A DNA stretch of 64,000 bases from Thiorhodovibrio litoralis (GTDB lineage: Bacteria; Pseudomonadota; Gammaproteobacteria; Chromatiales; Chromatiaceae). The position numbers were made by a program, and so were the translations under genes. Within the stretch, counting starts at the first letter, position 1; the number at the start of each line of letters is the position of its first letter. The stretch covers positions 5,402,624 to 5,466,623 of the forward strand of contig NZ_CP121473.1 of NCBI RefSeq assembly GCF_033954455.1, written 5' to 3'. The notes under the pieces are model-generated. The model was given only the letters and a program-made list of their open reading frames with translations, made no database searches and was not told where the DNA came from. Below are positions 31,826-39,316 of the stretch, one piece after another.

Positions 31826-33126
31826 GCGCGCTCCGAAGAGGGCTCCGTGATTGCGACTTGCGGGTGCATGTTGAAGTAGCCGTCGTAGCGGATGGCGTTG
31901 GGATTTGTTTCTATGCTGAGCATGGCAAGTTCGTGTGCGAAGAATAGAATCTCCTCAAAACTACCTGTACCGTATGGACGATTACCGACCCCCACAGTGA
32001 CGGAATAATCTCCTGCGACGAGATTGGCATCGAACCGCCAGGTGACTGCGACACTTTGCCCAGCACTTACCGGCTCGGGACGCTGCCCCATACAATGTGT
32101 ATTTGTCTCGAAGACGGAATGGCCAAAACGGTTGCGTACGCCGATTCCGTAATGGGGTTGATCAAGATCCTTTAGCGCCTGAATGCGCGCGATAATGGTG
32201 AGCGGCGATTCGCTGGTGACAGCCTCAACTGGCTCACCGTCAGCATTGAGCAGATGCAGACCCAGCAGTCTGACCTGACCAGTGCCGATGAGCGGCTGAG
32301 TCTCGGCCATGGTCGGTTCGCTTTTTGATTTAGCGACCGTTCCTTGCGGCGCTCTTGACGTGGCTTGTGACGGAGCGTGAATTTCAGCAGGCACATCACC
32401 ACCGTGACTGTGCTTTAACATGCGTGCGTGATAATGATCAACAACGGCGGCAGGCACACCCTGGTCAATAATCCGTCCATCCTCAAGCAGGATCGCGGTA
32501 TCGCAAAGCATTTTTACAGCGCTCAGATCGTGGGAGACGAACAAAATACTGCCCCCCCGTTCGCGAAAAGCCTGGATAGCACGCATGCACTTCTGCTGGA
32601 AATAGGCATCCCCTACCGACAAAGCCTCGTCCACGACGAAGCAAACCGGATCAGCATGGATGGCAATAGCAAAAGCAAGCCGCATCAGCATGCCTGAGGA
32701 GTAGGTCTTGAGCGGCTCAGCAATGAAGTCGCCAAGCTCAGCAAAGTCAATAATGGCGTCGCGGCGCTCGCGAACCTGGGCAGGATTCATACCAAGCAGC
32801 ATGGCATTGGCGTGAATGTTGTCGACCCCGGTCATGTCCATGGTAAAACCGGTACCCAGTTCCAGCAGCCCGGTAATGCGCCCCGAGATGTCGATACGGC
32901 CAGTGTCGGCGATGAGCACGCCGGTGAGAATCTTGAGCAAGGTGGATTTACCGGCGCCATTCGGACCGATGATACCGAGCGTTTCACCGTCTTCGATACG
33001 AAAGGAAACGTCGCTCAGTGCCTGGTGCACGCTGTGGAAGCTGCGGCGCAGAATGATCTCACGCAAGCGATCAGATGGCTTGCGGTAGAGGCGAAAGCGC
33101 TTGCTAAGTCCGTCGGCAGCAATCAC
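31822..33126 (-). CDS. wzt: O-polysaccharide ABC transporter ATP-binding protein with C-terminal glycan-binding domain
   Basis: A 434-residue ATPase. Walker A is GIIGPNGAGKSTLLKILTG, the signature YSSGMLMRLAFAIA, Walker B FVVDEALSVGD, and the switch His is in FVSHDLSAVKML. Residues about 275-425 form a Wzt C-terminal beta-sandwich (VRLLGLHLLNADGEPV, ITVR-like LTIIARIQAL, FDANLVAGDYSVTVGVG), which in E. coli O9a recognises the capped chain end. The start is GTG at 33126, four bases after the stop of the tiny membrane gene; there is no better ATG. It pairs with the permease at 33295-34068 to export finished O-chains on a lipid carrier. Confidence 0.9.
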   Translation of the reverse strand: MIAADGLSKRFRLYRKPSDRLREIILRRSFHSVHQALSDVSFRIEDGETLGIIGPNGAGKSTLLKILTGVLIADTGRIDISGRITGLLELGTGFTMDMTGVDNIHANAMLLGMNPAQVRERRDAIIDFAELGDFIAEPLKTYSSGMLMRLAFAIAIHADPVCFVVDEALSVGDAYFQQKCMRAIQAFRERGGSILFVSHDLSAVKMLCDTAILLEDGRIIDQGVPAAVVDHYHARMLKHSHGGDVPAEIHAPSQATSRAPQGTVAKSKSEPTMAETQPLIGTGQVRLLGLHLLNADGEPVEAVTSESPLTIIARIQALKDLDQPHYGIGVRNRFGHSVFETNTHCMGQRPEPVSAGQSVAVTWRFDANLVAGDYSVTVGVGNRPYGTGSFEEILFFAHELAMLSIETNPNAIRYDGYFNMHPQVAITEPSSERA

Positions 33127-33130
33127 GGTA

Positions 33131-33298
33131 TCAGGCTTCCAACGTCAGGCGGCCGATCTGAAATACCAGCAGGAAGAAAGCCAGCGACAAACCAATGAGC
33201 GCTGCGGTTGAGCGCGCCTGCAGATGACGGATGATGAAGTGGGCGGTGATCAGACTGGCAAACAACAGGGCGACAGTAAGGCTGAGAAAGAAAGTCAC
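33131..33298 (-). CDS. Small two-span membrane protein encoded between wzm and wzt
   Basis: A 55-residue protein starting at GTG 33298, read as MTFFLSLTVALLFASLITAH and onward, ending RLTLEA. It has two hydrophobic stretches (residues about 3-20 and 33-49) split by a short basic segment (RHLQARS). The GTG overlaps the TGA of the permease gene (GTGA), and the stop lies four bases before the wzt GTG. The exact coupling on both sides and the clean membrane profile argue that it is real, although the gene is short and has a non-ATG start. I do not recognise a family. It could be a subunit or regulator of the exporter. Confidence 0.65.
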   Translation of the reverse strand: MTFFLSLTVALLFASLITAHFIIRHLQARSTAALIGLSLAFFLLVFQIGRLTLEA

Positions 33299-34068
33299 AG
33301 AAAATCTCTCACGTCTTTCTCCAGCGCCTTGAGCACAAACCAGGACAGCAGCAGGGTGGCGTGCGCAATGATGGCGAGCTGCGATAAGGCAGTAAAGTCC
33401 GGCACCACGCCATGGACAAAAATATCCCGATAGGCAGCCACGAACAGATAGGCCGGATTGAGTAATGCCTGAAGATTCTGCACCCAGACCGGAGCGATAT
33501 CGGATACCCACACGATAGGGGTGAGCCAAAACCAGAAAGTGAAGAGAACCCCAACCATCTCCTTGATGTCTTGCAGAAAAACGTTGAGCACGCCAAAGAA
33601 TAACCCCAGCCCGAAAGCAAAAATTTGTTGCAGGATGAAAATCAGCGGTAACAGTAAGATGAGGTTATTCGGCAATTGCCCGATAATGGCGAGAAAACCG
33701 AGGAAAAGACTGAGAGAAATGGCAAATGTGACGGACTCCGAAAGCACAATATAGATGGGCAAATAGGCTAGCGTGACCTGAATCTTGCTAATAATGTTTC
33801 GCTTTTCGAAAAATACGGTGGAAGACCGGGATACGGTGTTCGCAAAAGCGAGCCATGGCAGGAGCCCGCTGACCAAATAGATAGGATATCCGTAGGTTGA
33901 GCCTTCCTCGCCAGCAAGCCTCGCTCCCATGACGTTAGCGAAGATAACGGTGAAGATAAAAATCATCACCAGCGGATGGATAAAGGCCCAGGCTGCCCCG
34001 AACGCCGAGCCGGCGTAACGATCGACGAAATCCTGGCGGGTGAAGTTCAGCAGTAGCAGCGGACTCAT
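33295..34068 (-). CDS. wzm: O-polysaccharide ABC transporter permease
   Basis: A 257-residue ABC-2-type permease. The N-terminus LLLNFTRQDFVDRYAGSAFG, followed by AWAFIHPLVMIFIFTVIFA, is the usual Wzm/RfbA opening. Six membrane spans are visible, and PIVWVSDIAP plus LLNPAYLFVAAYRDIFVHG are family landmarks. It forms the channel with Wzt for export of a cytoplasmically completed O-chain. It is the first gene of the ~14 kb polysaccharide operon. No ribosome-binding site precedes the ATG, and a TATAAT box lies about 10 bases upstream, so the transcript may be leaderless. Confidence 0.9.
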   Translation of the reverse strand: MSPLLLLNFTRQDFVDRYAGSAFGAAWAFIHPLVMIFIFTVIFANVMGARLAGEEGSTYGYPIYLVSGLLPWLAFANTVSRSSTVFFEKRNIISKIQVTLAYLPIYIVLSESVTFAISLSLFLGFLAIIGQLPNNLILLLPLIFILQQIFAFGLGLFFGVLNVFLQDIKEMVGVLFTFWFWLTPIVWVSDIAPVWVQNLQALLNPAYLFVAAYRDIFVHGVVPDFTALSQLAIIAHATLLLSWFVLKALEKDVRDFL

Positions 34069-34078
34069 AGGCGACGAG

Positions 34079-34100
34079 ATTATACCTGATTCTCAATCAG
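34079..34100 (-). promoter_or_regulatory. -10 box and adjoining palindrome upstream of wzm
   Basis: On the minus strand a perfect TATAAT lies at 34084-34079, ten bases before the wzm ATG. Directly upstream is the perfect inverted repeat CTGATT-GAG-AATCAG (34100-34086), in the spacer. No good -35 box is seen, which would fit activator dependence. The palindrome may be the binding site. Confidence 0.5.
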
Positions 34101-34382
34101 CGGGGAGCGGACCTCGGGGCAACAAACGAAATCGGTTCTAGGCAAATTTCTGCCCTCATCCGCCTTCAACATGAATTGCCATAGACAAGGCCGGCACTCT
34201 GAACGAGCTCGCGATTAACACCCGATGAAACCGATGACCATGTCGCAGAGCCCCTGAGCGCTTGCTATCCTCCGCTCACAAAGGCTCAGTTTTCACAACG
34301 GCTTCACAGCCCTGGCAATTAAAACCAAGTCGCCGCGGTCATCGGCTTCACGGTGCTCCTCAGGAAAGACTAGAACCTATTT
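34101..34382. other. Intergenic region, no gene seen
   Basis: About 280 bp between the wzm promoter and the end of the DUF4214 gene. A short hairpin CTAGAA-CCTAT-TTCTAG (34370-34386) overlaps the stop codon of that gene but lacks a T tract. No convincing terminator or open frame was found. Confidence 0.5.
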
Positions 34383-35369
34383 CTAGATCACCTCAAAAAA
34401 TGGATTCCCGTCACCGAGGCTGCTGTCGAGGATACCTGCGAGCGTGATTTGTGACCCCGGTGTGCTACTGCTGGGGTCGGGATCATTGAAGGCAATAACC
34501 GTTTTGTCATCGAACGTATCGACGTAAACAAGAGCCCCCCCAGCCTGGACATCCAAGAACGAAGCCCAGTCAATCGGCGTACCAGCAGCATCATCAAAGT
34601 GTAGAGTGTCCTCGTTGACGTTGAAGTTCTCAATGATCACGATATTCCCTTCAGCACTCGCGACACCACTAGTCGAGTCGAACCCAATGACAAAAGTCTC
34701 GGCGAGTCCATCAGCACCGCTGAGGTCGCAAAATCCGCTCGCAAGGGTGACAGTCATTTCACCACTACTGAGCGCCTGAATTGCTTCGCCCGCATGTGTT
34801 TGAATCGTTGCCGAATCGGTGTCGTTGCCAATTTCGGCTAGGAGATTGCGGGCGACAGCAAGAAAGATGTCCTGCTCTGGGGCACTCATTCCCGCGTAAT
34901 CGATATTATTGCTGTTCTGTCCTTCAACAAAGGCATTCGATGCCTCGACCCAGTTGCGATAAAGCGCTTGCGTGGATGAAGCGGCGGCATTAGCCCACAT
35001 ACCATCTATCATTTCCATCGCCAATACGCCGATGTTGTCACTGTTATAGTCGGTGATTCCTAAATCGGTCATCCGACTGAGCCAATAGTCTAATCCCTCT
35101 TGATCAGCACTGGCGACGTTGAAGATATTTTGATACAAGGCGTTTACGAACGCCTCACCTTTAAGCGGAGTACCTTGACCATCTTTGTACCGATCCTGCA
35201 CCAGTGCCTGGTCAAAAAAACTGGATGCTGTATCTATATAACTGAAAATGCCCTGGTCAATCTGCTCTTGCCAATACGCAGATCCAGCGGTGTCCGGCGC
35301 TGCGCTCCATATCCCAGCATACAGCTCAAGCACCTGCTCATAGGTTCCGTAACTATCTGGCCTAGCCAT
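34383..35369 (-). CDS. DUF4214 surface protein, type I secretion candidate
   Basis: A 328-residue acidic protein without a signal peptide. Residues 1 to about 150 are the same N-terminal DUF4214 module as in the 945-residue surface protein: MARPDSYGTYEQVLELYAG, SFFDQALVQDRY, ALYQNIF, GITDYNSDNIGVLAMEMIDG. From about residue 200 there is a short beta-rich tail with Asp/Gly loops (IVIIENFNVNEDTLHFDD), ending FFEVI, a small acidic-hydrophobic end that fits a type I signal. One Cys is present. GGAG precedes the ATG by 9 bases. The type I exporter genes lie 4 kb away. It looks like a reduced paralogue of the large surface protein and may share its export route. Confidence 0.8.
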   Translation of the reverse strand: MARPDSYGTYEQVLELYAGIWSAAPDTAGSAYWQEQIDQGIFSYIDTASSFFDQALVQDRYKDGQGTPLKGEAFVNALYQNIFNVASADQEGLDYWLSRMTDLGITDYNSDNIGVLAMEMIDGMWANAAASSTQALYRNWVEASNAFVEGQNSNNIDYAGMSAPEQDIFLAVARNLLAEIGNDTDSATIQTHAGEAIQALSSGEMTVTLASGFCDLSGADGLAETFVIGFDSTSGVASAEGNIVIIENFNVNEDTLHFDDAAGTPIDWASFLDVQAGGALVYVDTFDDKTVIAFNDPDPSSSTPGSQITLAGILDSSLGDGNPFFEVI

Positions 35370-35406
35370 ATCTATTACTCCGTAGGGGTTGTTTACTGAT
35401 CATTCT

Positions 35407-35434
35407 GCTTTAATGTATCACATTGCCTTGTCAA
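35407..35434 (-). promoter_or_regulatory. Possible sigma70 promoter of the 328-residue DUF4214 gene
   Basis: On the minus strand a perfect TTGACA (35434-35429) is followed after 16 bp by TAAAGC (35412-35407), a weak -10 box. The ATG is at 35369. The -35 match is strong; the -10 assignment is uncertain. Confidence 0.35.
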
Positions 35435-35960
35435 CGGTCGTTTACACCATTTGGGCATTTAATGGCATCTCACGACAAATTCGTAGTTTGTTCCGAACCA
35501 GAGGCGCCGCCAAAATTGGGCGTCTCGAACGCGACGCTGTTTAGGAGGCTGTCCGACTTGCAACTTTATGATGATGTAAACTTCTTTTTTTAATTATTTC
35601 AATGGATCGTATTAGCATGGTTGCAAAATCTTACCAGATAAATTTACAGTGCCCTGTAGTGGCGCAGTCAGCCGGGTGGCTTCCATGTCCGCAGGTACTT
35701 CAGGATCCAGCATTTCCATCGCAGCCTGCGCAGCTGCATCAATTTTAGCCCTAGTTGAGCCAGCCTTGTGCTGTCCGAGCTGAAGAACAACGCGCCATAC
35801 TGTTTCGACGAGAGACCATTCCGGAATACTCCTTATGTTGGCGTTGCTTGCAACTCCTGCTGGCCGTATTGTCACCTACGATCATAATGTCTAAAGTAGT
35901 ATTGAACTTACGGGTCGCAGATCCTAACAGATCCGCTCGGGGCTTGGCAGACTTACAAGA
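35435..35960. other. AT-richer intergenic stretch with one doubtful small ORF
   Basis: About 525 bp between two DUF4214 genes, lower in GC than its surroundings. A minus-strand open frame 35612-35875 (87 codons) contains GSTRAKIDAAAQAAMEMLDP, which loosely resembles the ENSTQAQIDAAVDTAV linker after the DUF4214 module of the 945-residue protein. It has no good ribosome-binding site at its ATG. It may be the decayed remnant of another surface-protein gene. Nothing else is supported. Confidence 0.4.
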
Positions 35961-35994
35961 TAAAAAGCCAAGCACCCCGATTGGAGTGCCCGGC
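35961..35994 (-). terminator. Intrinsic terminator of the metalloprotease gene
   Basis: On the minus strand GCCGGGCACTCC pairs with GGGGTGCTTGGC (three G-U pairs) around a four-base loop, followed by TTTTTA. It lies 75 bp past the stop at 36070. Confidence 0.75.
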
Positions 35995-36069
35995 GTCGGA
36001 TGCAGTCCGGCCGGAAAGAAAAGGGGTACTGCGTGTTGCTCTGTTTTGAGTTCATTGTGCGTTGATTGC

Positions 36070-38163
36070 TTATTTTGAGGCACTGAGCCCTGCAAGCACG
36101 ATTGGAATATTAGCAATGGCCGCATCTCGTGTGGTCTCGTCAACAGTAACGTCAAGCAACATGTCACGCCCTACCTCGCGCAGATATTGCTGATACGCTT
36201 CACTCAGTTCGCTATACACGATGTTGTTGTCAGCTTGGTACTCGGCGAAAGCTAGGGCAACCTGAATGCGAAGGCCAAAGCGCTGCATGTCTGCAATGGC
36301 ATCCGGGCTTGGATTAGCCCAGCCGCCATTGATCATAGCAATGAGCATGTGCTGTCGAGCAATCTGGCCGGATTCGAGCTGGGTCAACCAGTAGTCATAG
36401 CCCTGTTGGTCGGCACCGCGACCGAACAGGTTGCGATAGAGCGCATCAATGAAAGCTCCATAACCGGCTTCCGGCGGGTAGACCTGTTGCACCAGCGGTT
36501 GGTCGAAAAAGCTGCCAGCCACTGTCTCCTGCGTCCATTGGGGCAGGGTGTCGATATTCTCTATCCAATATTGCAGACCTTCGTTATCTGGTGCGTAGCC
36601 CAATGTTGCCATGTAAATCTCGGCCACGGACCAGGCAGTGGTTTCGGCTCTCGTGATTCCACCACCGAAAGCCGCTGCGACAAATCGGTCGGCATCCATA
36701 TCCAGGCTGCAGGTTGTCGCCGTGCCCTGCTCCGCGCAATCTCCACCCCAGCCGATGAACTCTGTCCCGGCATCTGGCGTAGCGGTCAAAGTGACCCGAG
36801 TTCCTGCAAGAAAGCTTGTCTGGCAGTCGATCGCGCAGTCGATACCAGCAGGAACGCTGCTTATCTCGCCTAGGCCAATGCTGGCCACATCGAGCATGAA
36901 CTCGCCAGACTCGACCGCGCTTATGGTAATCGGTGAAAGTGCGGCGAGGCCATTGTTGGTTTCGTCGCTTTCGGGGACTTCTTGGTCTGCGTCGGCGTAG
37001 GCGCCGAAGTAATAAATGCCGGGAGTAATGTCGTCGGGCAGAGTGATGGAGTCGGAGCAAGGCACGTCTGTCCCGCCGGGTGGGAGTTCTCCGATAACGC
37101 AACCCCACCCAATGTTGGTGTCTGACAGGCTGATAGCGGAGTCTGTCGAGAGATAGTAGCCCAACCAAGTGGAACCAGCTGTGGCGTTCCCCGGGTTACT
37201 AGCACTAGCTGTCACTTGAATTTCGCCTCCTGGTATGGCGGTGGCCGAACTGGTGACCGAGGTGGCGATCAGATCGGGTAACAGGTCTGGATCAACCGGA
37301 TCTGGGTCAACTGGGTCTGGGTCAATCACCGCTGCGCGATAGGCGGCAACGACATCCTTGGTCTCACCAATCAGACGTGCGTTGTCACCGTTAGTGGCAT
37401 CTCCGGCCGCGGTGCCTTGGTAGTTTTCGCTCGGGGTCGAGAACAAGGGTGCTTCCGTGTAATCAGGACGGCCATCATTGTCGCTGTCGTCGTAGGCCAT
37501 GATGGTGTGATAGTCCACACCGTTGGTACCGGTGAAGTACCAACCAGCAGAGTATTCTCCGTCCAGATACATGTTCGGCCCTGGATCCGATGTCTGATAC
37601 TTGGAATGATCGGCCCCAAAGTTGTGCCCCATTTCGTGCGTCAGCGTGTGATTGAGAGCGACCGCCTGAATGGCGTTGACGGTATAGGCGTAGTTCGGAC
37701 TGCCTGACCAGTTACTCAGGACCCACCCAACACCCACGTAACCGTACGCACTGCCGTGATCAACCAGCATGCCGACTAAATCCGCTCCGTAAGTGTCCCG
37801 TGCATGGTGCACATCAGCAAAAACCCCCGCGCCGCCGGACAGTGCATCAAGGTCATCGCCCAAGGGTGACCGGGGGCCAGAGGTGGTGTCATAGTCGACA
37901 GCCATCGCGTGAACCAGCCTGAAATTGGCATCGATGCCGCTGTTCTGCATGGCCTGATTCAGCCGCGTGACCACGTCCTGGGAGAAGGTCGCCATGCCGC
38001 CGTTGCTCGCCACCCAAGCGCTGGCGCTGTTGTCGTAAACGAGCATGATGTCGATCGTTGTCGCCGCCCGCACAACCTGGCCGATTGGCAGAAGACAGAG
38101 CATCAGCACAAAAGTCCGCGCCGCTGTTAGTAAACCACCGTAGTTCGAATATTTGTTGACCAT
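36070..38163 (-). CDS. Secreted reprolysin-like zinc metalloprotease with CARDB and DUF4214 domains
   Basis: A 697-residue exported protease. A signal peptide ends near VVRAATT (residue ~35). The catalytic domain follows at once (TIDIMLVYDNSASAWVAS) and holds the zinc motif HEMGHNFGADH near residue 180, an HExxHxxGxxH of the metzincin type, with YHTIMAYDD as the Met-turn region. A repeated Asp/Pro linker (DPDPVDPD) leads to a CARDB-like domain (about 300-410) and a Cys-bearing bacterial-repeat domain (about 425-495). Residues about 510-690 are DUF4214, closest to that of the FG-GAP protein. Unlike most relatives it has no propeptide between signal and catalytic domains. AGGAG precedes the ATG by 7 bases. 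Confidence 0.85.
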   Translation of the reverse strand: MVNKYSNYGGLLTAARTFVLMLCLLPIGQVVRAATTIDIMLVYDNSASAWVASNGGMATFSQDVVTRLNQAMQNSGIDANFRLVHAMAVDYDTTSGPRSPLGDDLDALSGGAGVFADVHHARDTYGADLVGMLVDHGSAYGYVGVGWVLSNWSGSPNYAYTVNAIQAVALNHTLTHEMGHNFGADHSKYQTSDPGPNMYLDGEYSAGWYFTGTNGVDYHTIMAYDDSDNDGRPDYTEAPLFSTPSENYQGTAAGDATNGDNARLIGETKDVVAAYRAAVIDPDPVDPDPVDPDLLPDLIATSVTSSATAIPGGEIQVTASASNPGNATAGSTWLGYYLSTDSAISLSDTNIGWGCVIGELPPGGTDVPCSDSITLPDDITPGIYYFGAYADADQEVPESDETNNGLAALSPITISAVESGEFMLDVASIGLGEISSVPAGIDCAIDCQTSFLAGTRVTLTATPDAGTEFIGWGGDCAEQGTATTCSLDMDADRFVAAAFGGGITRAETTAWSVAEIYMATLGYAPDNEGLQYWIENIDTLPQWTQETVAGSFFDQPLVQQVYPPEAGYGAFIDALYRNLFGRGADQQGYDYWLTQLESGQIARQHMLIAMINGGWANPSPDAIADMQRFGLRIQVALAFAEYQADNNIVYSELSEAYQQYLREVGRDMLLDVTVDETTRDAAIANIPIVLAGLSASK

Positions 38164-38175
38164 GAATGGCTCCTA

Positions 38176-38209
38176 GGAAAAATTGCCGCCAGACAGATGT
38201 CCAAGGCGG
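38176..38209 (-). terminator. Terminator-like hairpin between propeptide-like gene and protease gene
   Basis: On the minus strand CCGCC and inner GACA pair with TGTC and GGCGG (38209-38186), followed by CAATTTTTCC. It stands between the stop of the 220-residue gene and the ribosome-binding site of the protease. It would act as an attenuator that reduces protease messenger relative to the upstream gene. Confidence 0.5.
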
Positions 38210-38252
38210 TCAGTCAGCCTGGGGGTGATACCCGCATGATGAGGACGGAAAA

Positions 38253-38915
38253 TCACTGCTGGCTTGGTGCGAGCGGAGGAACCCGTGGTGGTTCGTGAAT
38301 TCTTGGAGGCATTCTGGCGGGATCGATTTCGGTCACCGCTCCATATCCGGTAGAGCTATCGCCAACCACCCTGTACACCCGACCGCTTTCCGGGTCCGTG
38401 TAGGTGATCAGATAGGACGCTGGCGAGACAGTCATTGAGAAGGTCGAAAAGTCGCTCGTCGGGACGCGGCCGTTGAGAGATAGCACCCCGGGTGCAGGCC
38501 GCACTCGGGATGTCAGTTCAACGTCGAGCAGGGTGTCGGAGAAAAGCCCGAGTTGCAGCCGCTCAGGCACTGCGTCGGCAGTACCGTCGGTGTTTGCGCG
38601 CGCGGCCAGGCGATTCGTGCGTTGTTCTTGCGCTAGCGCTGCTGTATCAAGCATGACGGCGCCGGTGCGCAGGACGTATTCAGGCTTGTTATCGCTTGGC
38701 CATCCGTCTGCTGGAGAGGCTTTGGCAGATCTCTGCTGGTCTGCGAGCAGTTCATCAGGCGCGGTTGTCGGCCACAGAATCACCGTTGGGTTGCTTTCTT
38801 GCAAACCGGCCACGGCATTCACGGCCGAGTGGCTGCTGGATTCGGCCGCTTGGGAAATACCCTGAAACCCCATAATTACCAAGGGAACCGATAAGAGCAG
38901 TGGAACAGGTCGCAT
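38253..38915 (-). CDS. Exported protein resembling a free-standing metalloprotease propeptide
   Basis: A 220-residue protein. A signal peptide runs to GISQAAES (residue ~25). The segment from about residue 120 (LGLFSDTLLDVELTSRVRPA, VLSLNGRVPTSDFSTFSMTV, YLITYTDPESGRVYRVVGD, AVTEIDPARMPP) follows the order found in propeptides of bacterial reprolysin-like proteases: a strand pair, a 'G-R-V' turn, a printed-surface strand and an 'E-I-D-P' exit. The protease gene 89 bp downstream lacks exactly this part. I start it at 38915, where Met is followed by a hydrophobic core; the frame stays open to 39053. The pairing is inference from sequence pattern and position. Otherwise it would be an unassigned secreted protein. 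Confidence 0.6.
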   Translation of the reverse strand: MRPVPLLLSVPLVIMGFQGISQAAESSSHSAVNAVAGLQESNPTVILWPTTAPDELLADQQRSAKASPADGWPSDNKPEYVLRTGAVMLDTAALAQEQRTNRLAARANTDGTADAVPERLQLGLFSDTLLDVELTSRVRPAPGVLSLNGRVPTSDFSTFSMTVSPASYLITYTDPESGRVYRVVGDSSTGYGAVTEIDPARMPPRIHEPPRVPPLAPSQQ

Positions 38916-39316
38916 GGCGGCTATCTCCGGTTGGTCGTGCAAGTGTGCTGTAGCTGAAAAGTGCGTTGTTGGTCGAGAATATGCAGAGCAGGAGATCAAC
39001 ACGCGGCGGATCCGCTGTACGTAATTAGACCACGTGTGTGTAGGGCGACACAAGATACAGATTAACGGCAGAGGTTACAAAAAATTAAGTAGCCCTTGCT
39101 GATGCCAGACTTTGTAATTGTGCATGTCACGGCTTCGACGCACTTGAGTCGGTGTTATTATAGCTCGGTCTTGTCGCAAGGTGATTTCCGGAAACGATCA
39201 TCTTTGTGCTCGGTTCCTGACCTCTGTGGCAGCCTAAGGTCCGGCGCGCTCGGATGATACAGTGACAGACATTACCGAAGCTAGATAAATTCCCCCAAAC
39301 TCCCGCTCTAACCGCT
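38916..39316. other. Divergent intergenic region
   Basis: About 400 bp between the propeptide-like gene (minus) and the type I exporter (plus). It is AT-richer than its neighbours and should hold promoters for both. On the minus strand TTGTGT and TCTAAT with 18 bp between them (about 39050-39020) is a weak candidate. No open frame looks coding. Confidence 0.45.

Noticed and set aside
35612..35875. 87-codon minus-strand frame as a real gene
   Set aside because: Weak start, low-confidence composition and only a vague resemblance to a surface-protein linker; kept as a possible remnant within the intergenic entry.
39144..39161. TTGAGT / TATTAT as promoter of the type I exporter
   Set aside because: The spacer is only 6 bp, far too short for a sigma70 promoter.
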